A stretch of DNA of 64,000 bases. Source: Chaetorhynchus papuensis. Its lineage: Eukaryota > Chordata > Aves > Passeriformes > Rhipiduridae. The DNA lies in the NCBI GenBank assembly GCA_013396525.1, contig VWYX01001146.1:76759-140758 (forward strand), written 5' to 3'. The notes beneath the pieces were generated by a model. It made no database searches and was not told where the DNA came from. It worked only from the letters and a program-made list of their open reading frames with translations. A program made the translations under genes and the position numbers. Below, piece by piece: positions 35,392 to 47,389 of the stretch. Position 1 is the stretch's first letter. Every line of letters begins with the position of its first letter.

Positions 35392-36224
35392 TTACACACA
35401 GCTCACTCTTTCACTTACAACATTACAGCTGTTTATGGAGAGCTCTGAAGTCCCTGGTTGCATCTCAAGGCCCTCCTCAGCCTCATCTAGTTCCATGCTA
35501 TTGAATTCATTGCCATTCCGGTAACTAGTTAAAGTCAGGTCTTTCCCATATAAAGCTGTTGAAGCAACATTCAGACACTGATTCTGCCGCAGTGCTGATT
35601 TTTTACCGGGCTTGTACTGGCAGCGGATGTAATTGGAAAAAGCCCTGCGGTAGGTTTTGTTGAAGAGGGTGTACACCAGGGGATTCACCCCGGAGCACAC
35701 GTACCCCACCCAGACAAACACATCAAGGAGTTCACTCAAGAGGTCTTTGTCGCAGGCTTCCTTGCAAAGGACAGACATGACGTTAGTGATGAAAAACGGG
35801 CACCACATGATGAGGAACAAAAAGAAGACGATGCCCAGGACCTTGGAGGCTCTTCGCTCGTTGTTGATGGACTGCATCGTTCCTTTCCGGAAAAGCACTG
35901 CCTCCTTATTTACAGGGGAGTTCAAGTGGGAGGCCCCCTCGTGATTGTGAAGCATTGAAATGTTCTCTGTGTTGTTTTCCTTCTTGAGGCAGTTCACACT
36001 GCTCCTCCTCTGCTTGGGCACCTCTCCGCACATGAACACCGTGGCCTGTCTCTGCAGCACCTGGACAGTCAGGCAATACGTGATCACCATGATGATGAGA
36101 GGGATGAAGAAAGCCATGAACGATCCAATGAGGACGAAGTTCTCATCATTAAGGACGCAGGTCCCATTTACAAACACCCTGGAGTCATCCTGCAAACCAA
36201 TGACTGGAATAGGCATAGATATCC
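35392..36224 (-). CDS. HTR2C: HTR2C last coding exon (ECL2 to C-terminus)
   Basis: On the minus strand the acceptor TTTTTCTAG ends at 36225 and the TAA stop is 35394-35392. The exon encodes 276 residues after a split Gly. They comprise extracellular loop 2 with the conserved Cys (residue 22 of the exon), TM5 (about 29-52), a long intracellular loop 3 (about 53-125), TM6 with FLIMWCPFF, TM7 with NPLVY, helix 8 (YRRAFSNYIRC with a palmitoylatable Cys) and a 75-residue tail. The tail ends SERVSCV, a class I PDZ ligand. Loop 3 is little like mammalian 2C until KGTMQSINNERRASKVLGIV, where conservation resumes. Confidence 0.96.
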
Positions 36225-39200
36225 CTAGAAAAATGAAACCAAAAAGGAGACTGTTACCTGGACAGACGGGGCTCCAAAGAGGCAGCAGAGATGATGCAGG
36301 CCCTGCATGCATTCAGCCCACTGCCTAAAGCTGTTTGGAAGAGAACTTACTGCTTCCAGGTGAAAGGGAAAGCATTCAACACTCCTGGGAGCACAGCTCC
36401 AGGGTATGACACCCTCCTCCAGGAGCAGCAGCAGCTTTGCTGTGCTCCACGGCTGACTCAGTGAATGCAGCCTAGCTCCCATTTTTCTAGCATTAGCTGG
36501 AATTTGTGGGTGTAGAAAAGGCAGTCACCACTCTGCTGTGTTCCAGCTGACCGGTCCATACCTGCCAGTTTGAGAGGGTTTTGAAATTGCTGACATGGGG
36601 TAGAAAGGAGCAAATTTTAAAGAGAAAAATTTTCAAAGCATGAAAGAATTTCAGCTATGAAGATTTAAAAGCACGATTCCTACAGTAATTAAAATAATCC
36701 TGATAGAAAAACAGCCACTTTTGCCACGGCATCACAGACACATGGAAGCAAAGTTCTGGATCTCGGGGCCCTAGTGGGCAATCTCAGTGCAAACAGACAG
36801 TGTTCTCTGCAAGATGTCACTCAAATATTTTTCACAGGTACTGAGATCCAAACTTCATCCCTTGATCTGTGAAGCTCAGTCCCACATCAGGACAGACACA
36901 AAACCTTCCAAAAGCAACAACATATTTTGGAATACCACAGCCTGTGTGTACAGAACACAGAAAACACGTGGTGGGCCAGATCTAGTTACAGCTTCATGGG
37001 TTCATCTAGTCCTGTTCCGTGTCTTTGGCAAGTACCAGAAGTTTAGGGCCACAAACTTCAAAATGGGTACAAAATGGGGCAGCTGTAAGGATTACCTCTT
37101 AGAAAATTCCAAAGCAAGAATTTGCATCCAGACCTGGTTTTTAAAATAACCTTTGAGAGATTTATCTTCATGATAAATCTTACAAATCCTTGATCTCATT
37201 TCTAACTCCAAAATAATCAGTGGCATTCAGTTCCTCAACCTATCTGTTTGTCATCTGAACAAAGTGTTTCTTGCTCATTTAAATTTGCTGCCTGATAATT
37301 TCCTTTGACTCCCTCAGTTCCTCTATTGTGAGAAACAGTGAATAATCACTATCTGGTCACCTTTTCCACCTTCTTAGTGATTTTATAAACCTGTTATCCT
37401 CTTTCCTGTCTGACATCTCTTTTGGAGCTGAAGAATGCTACTCTATTCACTCTCTCTCCCCACGCCAAACTCATTCTATGCCTTTGATTATCTTTCTTAG
37501 TTTCTTCTCAAGTTCCTTTTTGCCCTTTTAAAGAAACAAAAAAACCCCTGCACATCCAAGCAGTTAGAGAGCAACAGAATGAATTCTGTGCTCCCCTCTG
37601 GGCACCTGGCTGTCATGGAGCACCACTCCTCAGACACGTCTGTGGCTGCCCATGCCCTCCTTGAGCTCTTCCACCCGAGAAATAACCAACACTGAGGCCA
37701 CTGCTGTGCCTGGATAGCTTTTTTTGGAATTGCTGTGAACACCACAGGTCATAGAGCTAATCCTGTGGGACTCTGAATTTCTGAACAGGAAAAATAACAT
37801 GCTAAAGAGATTAACCAGGGCGTTTTTCCCACTCCAGCTAAGTGTTCTCCAGGATTCTGGAAAATTCATCTGCAATTTGTCATTACCAGAAAATTACCAT
37901 TTGGCAGTAATCAAGTGACGGAATTTCTTCTGAAAATTAACGATCGTAAACGTCTTCTGTGATTGTAGCATGTGTTTTCTTAGCTCAAGTATGAGTCCCA
38001 GGATTTGTTTCTCTTTCCCTCTACATGCCAGTGCTCATCAGTTTGCCCTTGGCAAGGCAGCTGCCTTCTTTCTGATATGTTACCTGTTATCTTGCTTGTG
38101 CCAATTCCCTGCCACTGCAATAACCTTCATCCCATAAATCCATCATTAAAGACATCATCCTAATGCCTTGGCTCCATCAAACCACAGACATGTGGGAAAT
38201 GATGGAAGTTAGACTGAGCACTCTTTACATGAAGAAGAAATCTGAATTAAGTCAATGGCATCACACTGGGATTACATTTGCATGTATAATTTTATGCTTT
38301 AGTGCCCTCTATAACACCTACCCTTTGAAATAAAACTCCAAAATGAATGGAAGTTCATTCATGAGGTAGTCATCACTTAAGCTGGTGTTATTGCTTTAGC
38401 CAAGGGAAATGAGATGAGATTTCGGGATATCTTCACACATAAACAGACATTTCTGTGACACACACACAAAGTACAGTTGGGAACAGCCTATTTCTGGGAT
38501 ATGATGGATATACAAATCCAGAGCATTTATGGCAGCCTAAAACTCTGCCTGAGCATGAGATAGCTCAGCATTAATGACAGCGAATTAGCTGCTGTAATGG
38601 AAAAGTGTCCCTCACCGCTCACATAACAAAGTGAGATTTCAGACTGAGAATGCACAGAAGAAAGACAGCACTCAGTCTTTATTTGCACTTTCTTCCAGTC
38701 TGGGAAAATCCCATCATTAACAGCAGTAGGAAGAAAGATGCCCTCAGATAAGCTGCCAACACACTTTGATTCAGCTGTCAGCTGGATCCAGCCCTGCTGA
38801 AGGGGCGGCACTACCCTCATCTCAAATGCCTTCTCTCACCTCACACCTCTCCTTTGTAACTCACTCTTTAATATATGATTTATCACCAATCCACTGCACA
38901 ATTGAGTCTGAAAGGGAACTAATTCTGCACATACCTTGAGCAACAGGGACTAACTCACAGTGAGAAGTGTGGAAGGTCTCGGACACCTCAGAGAGGCTTC
39001 CTTTTGGAGGATTACTGCAAAATCACTGCTGCCACAATCCCAAAAGCACTAATACCTGCTTGCAGACACAGCTCACAGCTGGCCCTTGCTTCAGCAGGGG
39101 TACCTTGACCACCACTAAGCATTCCCAAGGCTCCTGGACATGGATGAGCATGGATGCCTGCCTGACTTGAGTTCTGCTGTTTGAACAAGTACGGAGAAGG

Positions 39201-42200
39201 CATTCGGCTCCACTTGACTCGAGCACTGCACAGCACTAACTATGCAGTTTTAACAGTCCATAATTTAAGAACTGAGGTCAGCTGGTCAGAGAATACCAAA
39301 CTCCCTACAGCAGTGCAAGGAGAGTGTCAAATCAGGCAAGAGGCTCTGAAGCTGACTGCTGCCACAGCCTTTCGTCAGTGCAGCTCTCAGAGCCCCAGTG
39401 CAGAACATTCTGTGAGTTTCTCCCTGACACACTCCTCATCAACAAACATCAGGCTGACTTAGTGAGCTGAAGTCTCCAGCCTCAGAGGCATTTTCCAGTT
39501 GTGTCAAACAACCCTTTCTAACTAAGGTGACAGCGAATTCCCCAGAAGAGGCAGCGCCGCTCCAAAAACTTGCAAGGTTGGAGTGTTGCAAGCTTATTGC
39601 ATATCACCGTGCTCTTCGGAGCAAATTTGGTCCTCCTGTTTGAAGTCTGAGCAGTGCCTGGGGCAGCTGGTTTTGCCCCAGTAAGAGGAGACAACCTCTT
39701 AGTAAGTAAGTAAGTAAGTAAGTAGTTAGTTAGTAAGCCATGTAGTAACACATGTTAGTAACTACTAACTACCAAGTAGTTAGTAGTTAGTAAACCATGA
39801 CCCAGGTCCCTGCTAGACTCAACACTGGGAGCTCTGGGCACCTTTCTGCCAGGCAGCAACTTGAGCAGGACATCCCTTCACACCACAGCAGAGAAGGTGA
39901 ATGTGATTTTGTTTTTTCTCCTCTACCCTCCTTTGGCTTCTGGTTGAGAGAGCAGCAGGAATTCACACAGAGAGTGATCCTCTGGATTACAAATCCAGTT
40001 ACAAGTGTTGTCCTAACTGCTGCTTGTCCCCTTTAAAGATGTCCTTAAGCCAGTGGAAATGTTCACCAAATGGGGCTGAGGTGGTGCTGTGGACACAGAG
40101 CAACAGATGCTCTTCACAGATTCTAAATTAACAAAACAAAATCCAAATGACTACATATACAGATTTACAAAATATTTACTAGAGAAAAAAGTTGGCTAAA
40201 AAGTCCAAATTGACATTCAGAGATATTTATACTTAAATGAAAAACAATACAGTTTTCATGTTTAATACCTTGTTTTCTTCAGTGGAAGCCCATGAGACTG
40301 ATAGACATAACAGAGATTACTGAATAGCTGTGTCTTTGATGGTTATTTCCACCAAAAAAGGGACCAATTTCCACTCTTCTACAAGAAGATATTTCCTCCA
40401 TGGACAACCACCTAACTCAAGAAAACAGAGGCCTGCATTTACTCTGTCTTTCCATGTGTGGAATTCTCGGGGCTGAATACAAAAGGGGTCATGTTTTGCT
40501 GCAGGTACATGAGCTTGGGAAGGCCAGGGTCCACCTCTCCTGGTGTCAGCACTGAATTCAAAGTCTGCTGTGTCCATAGCAAGAGCTCTGCTGATGCAGG
40601 TGGCTTTGGACCTCACTGCCACCCTCCTGATATTTTCAGACAATTGAAAATGAAAAAGCAGAGAAAGCTGTGTGCCAAACAAGACTGTGGCTGCCACAAA
40701 TACAGCACTGTAAAAACAAGAACACTGCTGAGCACTACATGTTCAAATCCATGTCTTTAACCTCATATTTAAACAAATATAAGCAAAAATACACCTCATA
40801 TTTAAACTAAAACAGATCTGTTCAGTTTCTTAACTGAAATGTCTCACAAAGTGCCTGCACATTTCTCTAATTCAGACAGCAAGAAGCAAACCCCAAGAGC
40901 CAGCAGCCTCCTGACTTGCAGTGTGCGAGAAAGGGCACTGGGTTCAGAAACCAAAGCTCTTCAGAGGAAAATTGAAGAATGTTGGCTTCTGCAGTGTTCA
41001 AAATCACTAAAATTCCATATTGTCCCCATATTTCAGCAGACTAACTGCAGTGCCTTTCACGTACTAATATTGCAACAATGCCCCTTCAGGGCTGGATTAG
41101 GTCTAGTTTTATCTAACTATCCCAGTAAAATAACTGTGCCAGCCTTGTATTGGTTTAAAGTCAAAGATAAAAGGGGGATGAACTTTGAAGGATCTCCCTG
41201 CCCGCAACAAGCACAACTGCAAATGGATGAAAGTCATTACTGACTGTGCCTGAACGAGCTGCTGACCTTTACTCAAGCCTTGGGAGAGCACTGAGCAACC
41301 TGAGCCCAGATGGAAAACCAGCAAACGACAGAAGAAATAAATACTTTTCCCACCTGCCTTTCTATTTTGCTAAATTACTTCTTTTGGTGTTCATTTGAAG
41401 GAGGGTGTTGGGGCTCCTGCTCACACCATCACCTGCTACCAGGGCTGGGCTTCCCCAAGCAATCAATCAGGGATGGTTGGACTGATGCTCAGTAGCAGAA
41501 CCTCAGACACAAGAAATCAGCACCTCCCTTGCTCGTGGGAACAGATCTGGTGCGATGGGCAGTCTATTTCTGTGCAAAATTCTTCACAGACTGTCACCAT
41601 CTGCTGCTCCCCCAGGCAAAACCTTTCACTGACATCTAATGACAAGATCAAACCAATCCAAGCGCCCTGAAATCACCTGAAATCCCAAGGAAGTTTCCTT
41701 GCCACAAATTCAGCTTTTTATCAATTAATATGCTCTTCCTCACCTTGATGACTCTTGCTACTCTGCCAATGACCCTCTTGGGAATCATGATACAAACAAT
41801 CAAAAAAATGTCTTTAGACAAAATAGCTTCGTAGATGGCTCAAACAAGTGGGAAACAGGCAGATGACACCTTAGTGTTTTGCTCTAGGTCATAAAGCAAG
41901 TGTTTCTGTCTTACCCACGAGCAGAAGGCAGGTCTGAGAAAGTTGTATGAGCAGCAGCCAGCTCTACTGCTCCACCAGAGCCAAGTTAATGCCAGCTCAG
42001 CCCAGCTTGCAGTGCTAACACCACCTCTGCACTCTGGTGAGGCAAAGAAAAGTTACAGGACCACCACCGCAGCACCTCTGCCTACAGGCCAGCCAAGTAT
42101 GGCTCCCATGCTCACAAGAGAAGAATTTTAGTCAAATATACACTGTCAGACATTCAGTGTCAAATATAAAAAGGCAAAAAAGTTTTTAAAATACATTAAT

Positions 42201-45200
42201 ACCATTTCCTCCCAAATCTGGAGAGACATTAATTCTACCCTCCCTTAGGCTTCACTGGTATGCAACCATTTTTCTCAGCAATACATGTTGTTACTGTCCT
42301 TCTACCAAAGCAGTGCTCGTAGTCAGGGATCTGTGTATTTTTCCAGGACAGGAGGGTGCCTGTCTAACCTTTGCTTCACCAGTAACAGTTCTCTAAGCAC
42401 TGCTTCCTCGCCTCCAAGTGATAAGCCACGGAGCCAGCCTGCTTGGCGGGAAAGGTTTGAGCAACATTCCAGCAGCACATTTTGACCTTCCATGTGCTGT
42501 CTTCTTCATCAGCAGTGTCTTTGCCCTTTTTTTCCATGAAACAAGTCCAAAGGCTTATGTGCTAATCTGAAGCTTGCAAAGAAATTCCTGGGGTTTTGGT
42601 CTTATCCCAAGGCATGGTCTCCCAGGAGCAACTACAGCCCAGCACAGAAGTAAGGGTGCCAGGAGCAAACACATCTCACCCGCACATGAGCCATGGAAAT
42701 GCCTTGCTGAGGAAGTCCCTGATCCCAGAGACACACTGATGGGCAGAAATGCAAACCAGAGCCCTAAATGTGCTCTGAAACTGTGACCTGAGGGAGGCTA
42801 TGAGAGCTATTCCAGGCCTCTGTCTCCATGCACAACCTGCCCTCAGCATATTCCCCTGCCCTAGGAAACCACAATTCCTTTTATATCAGTGGTGCCACTC
42901 CAGGCTCGTTCCCCAGACTGAGGATTATCTCCAGTGGGAGAGGGGAAGGCTTAGCTGGGACCTGGAGGCCCTTGCAGGACAACATGAGAGCACTTTGCAA
43001 GCATGAGGCTGCTCAGCCCCTGTGAGAGACAAACAGTCAGGGCAGAAACAAAAAGCTGTTAGATGTAAGTTCACTTAATCTGAGTGTTTACTGATCCTTG
43101 AAGCACACATTTATACCTTTCATACTCTTTCATACTTCTATAAATAGATCTCCTCAATAAAACAATGAAGTACTATGAAAGTTAAATGGGGATTTAAATC
43201 TCATTTTCAAACCTGAATGGTTCATCGTATACACAAACCTCAGGTTCCTACCTGAAATCAAAATCATAATATCATTAGTGAGTCAGAGAAAGAATGAAAA
43301 TGTTTTCAAACACATGCACAAAAGTTGTGGAATCTGCCTATGGCACTGACACAAAGCAAAACTTAAAGGATGGCCTTATCTCGGTCACTTACAAACTAAA
43401 TTGAATTTACACTGCTTCTGAGGATGTAAAACTGTGAGCTGGAAAATTGGTAGCATGTGTAATTTCAGCACGCTACAGCAAATGACCAAACCCTGAACAT
43501 TCTGGGAAGCAGAGGAAAAGCCCTTCCAGGCACATATTTGGGTCACAAGGAACTTCAGAATTAAAACGTTTCAGTTATTTTCATATCGGAAGTGATGTGT
43601 GTGTACCTCCACATCAATGAAGTGCTTTCATTCAGGTTTTTAAAGGGATATTTTGTTTATTTTAATATTAGACTTTCTCCTGTATGACAAGGTGTGCACC
43701 TAGGGTTTGACTGGTTTCTCATCACTGCTGCTGAGCACTGCATGGGGACCTCCACTTGTTGCCAGACTGGCCCAAGGCCACCTTCCCCAGGGCAGGGACA
43801 GGGAGTCTGGTGAGATGGTCAAGCCCACATGTTGGTTGTGAAAACTTTGAAACTACGTGAAACCTGAAATCTTGAAACAATACCAAGATTCTGCCAGCAG
43901 GCTCACACCTAAAATTGATTTTCATTTTTGATTCTGTGGATATTTCTGTTGCCTGCATTTTTATTTCCAGCTTCAGCACAGTTCTGTCTATCACAAAACT
44001 CATTTTACAAGCCCAGCCCTTCACAGCAGCCACTTCTTCTCTAACTGAAGACAAAAGTCTTGCTCAAGTTACGTTTGCTAAAGCACAGCACAAGTGGCTG
44101 TGATGTACTTTAATCTGGAACAAAGAGGACTTTGGAAAAGACCCATTCACAAAGAAATTGTCAAGAGACAGGAGGACTCTCTTATGTTCCCCTCTTTTAA
44201 AACCTAATCATATGTTTAGGCTTGTGCAACTTGACAAATTTGTAGCTTAATGAGCAAAGAACCTCTTTTATATTTTGCTGTAAGCATTAACATTTCAGAA
44301 AAAATTGTATGCAAGAGCGACTGAATTAAGATAAATTACATGCTTTTTACTTCTTATTTTGAACTCTGATTTAGAAATTGAACTAAGGATTCTTTGCATG
44401 GAATGCATTTAAAAGTCTCTTCATCTGAAGCAGGATTTAGGAGGTGCAAGCTGACCAGCCTGCACTTAAGTGCTGCTTTGAATTTGATGCTTAATCACAA
44501 ACAGAAATGCACGAATTCTTTTGTGATACTGAACACCAAAGTGAGGATGGATTCACTAAACCTATTTCATCCTCTTGAAATTAGCCCAGGATTTCACCAG
44601 GCCTTTCCAACTGGCAGGTAGTTAAGAGCCGGAAAACAGCAACAACACACTTTGAGTGAGTTCTCTTTCATTCCATGCTCGGTTTATTCCTGTGTCTGCC
44701 ACATTTCTAAATTCATTTATGAACTACAAATGGTTTTGCTAAAATAAGCTAGATATATACCAAGAGCGCTTTTCTTTCTCCATTTAATGCAACCTTCTGG
44801 AGAAAGCCTGAGTAAATGGGTAAGCCCTATAATATGCACTGGGGAGGGTGGAAACCCAACAGCATTTCAGTGCCCTGAACAGACTCTGTGGGGAGTATTG
44901 ATTCTGCCTGTATCTCCAAAAAAAAAGGGATGCAACAAAGACTCTCCTGGGCCAGCTGAATCTGCATCAGAGAGAACGAACAGAACACAAACAAAGGAGG
45001 GTTCCAGATGTGCTGTACACCCTCCCAGCTGTGATCCTGACACAGGAGGGCACACAGGTGCAGCTGCACCACGCATCCCTTCCAGCCTGGGGAGGGAAGT
45101 GCTGCCCAGGGCAGTCCCCCAAAGCTCTGTGCACGGCACACATCCCACAGAGCAACTGCTCACAGCTTCTTCCTAAAGACTTTGGGATGCTGGGGAGCAG

Positions 45201-47389
45201 CTGCGACATCCATTGCCTTATGGAGGGCTGAAAAAGCACGTGCCTTGTGCAAAATAAAAGTGCTGTTCCCTCTCCTTTCCACGCTAAGTCTTTTAAGCTT
45301 CATTATTTCACCTGTTTCATATCCTATCATAAACACAGGGTGGTTAAACATCTCCTGAGGAAGCTGGGTTGGGGTGAGGTGTTTGCACTGTCACCAGCAG
45401 CACAAAGTCACCTCACCTGCTCTGGCTCAGGTACCTTTTTCCATGGGGCACAACAGAGGTCACAATGTGCGTATTTTCCACTGTCCTGAGCCCAATCCCC
45501 ACCAAACAGCTCCACCAAGAGACAGGCCTGTGTCTTAACATCTGTTTGGTCAGGCACCAGATTTTCTTACCAGTCTGCTGAATCAGTGAACCATGCATGA
45601 AATACTTACTTCATCCCCTGGACCCAGAGACCAAACCACAGCTTGATCCCCAAGGCACTAGTGCAGGCAGCCACCTTCAGCGCTAGCCAAAATTTCTAAG
45701 GATATGTCTGCAATGTCTAACGCAGCACAGGCAGAAATCTGCAAGTTACCTCCAGAAATGGAAGCAGAAGAGTCTTATTGCCCAAGTTTTGCAATGTGAT
45801 TTTTACATCTCTGCTGAGGGGTGTCTATGAGCTTCTCCCTCTGCTTTACAGTGCAACGTGGAGCACAAATTCTGTGCTGATTCTGAGGTGCCTGTGCAAA
45901 TGGAGCCCACGTGGACTTGTTCTTATGTGGCTGGTTATGTACTGAATTCAGCAGCTCTCTTTCCCATGCCAAATAGAGAGCATAAATAATTTAAAATAAT
46001 AATGATAATTTTTAAAAATCTTAAATTAATATATTAAACCAAATGCAATTTCACTGTATTACCTGGGGGAAATGTAGCAGGCCTGTGACACATGAAAAAA
46101 AAAAATGTTTCTAGTAGATATTCTTGTTATATTTGTGAGCAGAGAAGGTATATTCCCCCTAATTTTTTTTTTTCATAGCCTTTTTCCAAGGCAAGCTTCT
46201 TCAAAATCAGTCCCTGTAGCACCCAGACATCCAGAATCATATTCCACTTCTAAAGCAGGCAAAAAAGCAAAATTCAAACACCTGGAACATGCTTTTCCTT
46301 GCAGTACAGCACTGAAAGCAAAAACTGCTTTATAAAATAGAAATTAAATGTAAAATCTCTATAAGACTGCATTTTAATCAAGCATGAAAGGCAATACAGC
46401 AGATGGAAGTGGTCATACAATTCTGCCCCTGCCTCAAATGTCTCTTTTCTAAAGCACGTTGAAAGAGTTCCACAAAAAAAAAAAATTTCTTCACTTAATC
46501 CTCAGTATTACAGAGCCATCTTGCTATCATTTTGTGTATTCTTCCTTGTTTTACTGCTGCTTTATCTATTGTGTTTCATCAAAGCAATACAAACGTGCCT
46601 TCTGTTACGCCCACTCCTCATTTACCAACACTTCAGACCTGCTAGCTCAGTTCTAGCAGCGACCCAGCTGTGGCAGAGAGCAGTTCAGGCCATAAAGCCC
46701 GTGCAGGAGCAGTAAATACCTCGCTGATAGCTGCCTTCAACCCTGTGCTGCTCCACTTAAACCATTACCAGGACCTGAGAGGGTTTAACTGCAGCCACCG
46801 CAGTGCAGTTTGTGCTGGCCGGGTTCTGCCGCCCGAGCCTCTGCTAATGCTGTTTTCTGCTTTGTTTGCACAGCAGTTTTAGGGCACAGTTTGTCTGTGT
46901 TATTGCTGTTATCGGCGTATTGATATGGCCGCAGCAGCAGTGCTTCAACTGCTCTGAAAAATGACTGCTCACTCTGGTCCCCGACCAGCTGCAAGGAAAG
47001 GCTTCCACTTCCCGGTAACCAGTTATTCCATTCAGACATGCAGGCCAGGTAAATTAATTTGAGTATCCTCTTTAAAAAAACCCAAAAAAAAAAAAAACCA
47101 ACCCCAAAAAAAAAAACCCCTAAAAGAAAATTGGAGTAACACTATTATTCATTCAGACACAGTCAAGAGCGTGAACCACGTTGCTTACCTATGGATATAG
47201 TCCAAACTGCAGCAATTTTCATAATGGCCTTGGTGCGGGAATTGAAGCGGCTGTGCTCAATGGGATTGCGAATTGCTACGTACCGATCAAGAGAGATGGC
47301 ACAGAGGTGCATAATAGATGCAGTTGAAAAGAGCACATCTAGGGAAATCCATATAGGGCACAACTGTTTAGGCAAAGGCCAAGCATAAT
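35392..47389 (-). CDS. HTR2C: 5-hydroxytryptamine receptor 2C, 3' part (two coding exons; 5' end outside window)
   Basis: Gq-coupled serotonin receptor of the plasma membrane, represented by exons 47389-47189 and 36224-35392 joined in phase 1. The pieces cover TM3 to the C-terminus. They include the amine-binding Asp in WISLDVLF, the DRY motif, the intracellular-loop-2 segment AIRNPIEHSRFNSR, WCPFF in TM6, NPLVY in TM7 and the C-terminal SCV. WISLDVLF, NPIEHSRFNSRTKAIMKIA and VVSER favour 2C over 2A or 2B, and the convergent IL13RA2 neighbour agrees. Other residues (ISMPIPV, GLQDDS, final SCV) are 2A-like and probably ancestral. The N-terminus and TM1-TM2 exons were not found up to 64000 and should lie further right. 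No frame break is seen. Confidence 0.93.
39700..39800. repeat. AGTA/AGTT tandem and inverted repeat
   Basis: Six AGTA/GTAA units are followed by GTAGTTAGTTAGTAA, then its near-reverse-complement TTAGTAACTACTAACTAC, then again GTAGTTAGTAGTTAGTA. It combines a tetranucleotide microsatellite with hairpin-forming arms. Confidence 0.85.
47074..47120 (-). repeat. T-rich/G-run tract downstream of the HTR2C exon donor
   Basis: On the minus strand, 70-115 nt into the intron, long T runs alternate with GGGG, GG and GGG. The tract is low complexity. It sits where mammalian HTR2C pre-mRNA carries its editing-complementary arm or sequence just past it. Confidence 0.7.
47189..47389 (-). CDS. HTR2C: HTR2C exon encoding TM3, DRY motif, loop 2 and TM4 (editing-site exon in mammals)
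   Basis: On the minus strand the acceptor CTATGTTTCAG ends at 47390 and the donor CCATAG|GTAAGC starts at 47188. The exon is 201 nt and begins with the last two bases of an Asp codon. It encodes YAWPLPKQLCPIWISLDVLF, STASIMHLCAISLDRYVAIR, NPIEHSRFNSRTKAIMKIA and AVWTISI. Isoleucine-Arg-Asn-Pro-Isoleucine at 47273-47259 is the genomic INI state that mammals recode by A-to-I editing. An internal GTACGT at 47283-47278 matches the mammalian alternative donor (see findings). Confidence 0.96.

Larger units (their letters stand above)
36225..47188 (-). other. HTR2C: HTR2C intron between the two coding exons (11 kb)
   Basis: Bounded by the minus-strand donor GTAAGC (47188) and the acceptor TTCTAG. 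I see no further coding exon. It holds an AGTA-type tandem and inverted repeat (39700-39800), an A-rich/C-rich tract close to the donor (47074-47120 on +), and otherwise unique AT-rich DNA. Confidence 0.7.

Noticed and set aside
35392..36224. Possibility that the receptor is HTR2A
   Set aside because: ISMPIPV, GLQDDS and the SCV end are 2A-like, but loop 2 (NPIEHSRFNSRTKAIMKIA), WISLDVLF, the VVSER tail and the IL13RA2 neighbour all indicate HTR2C.
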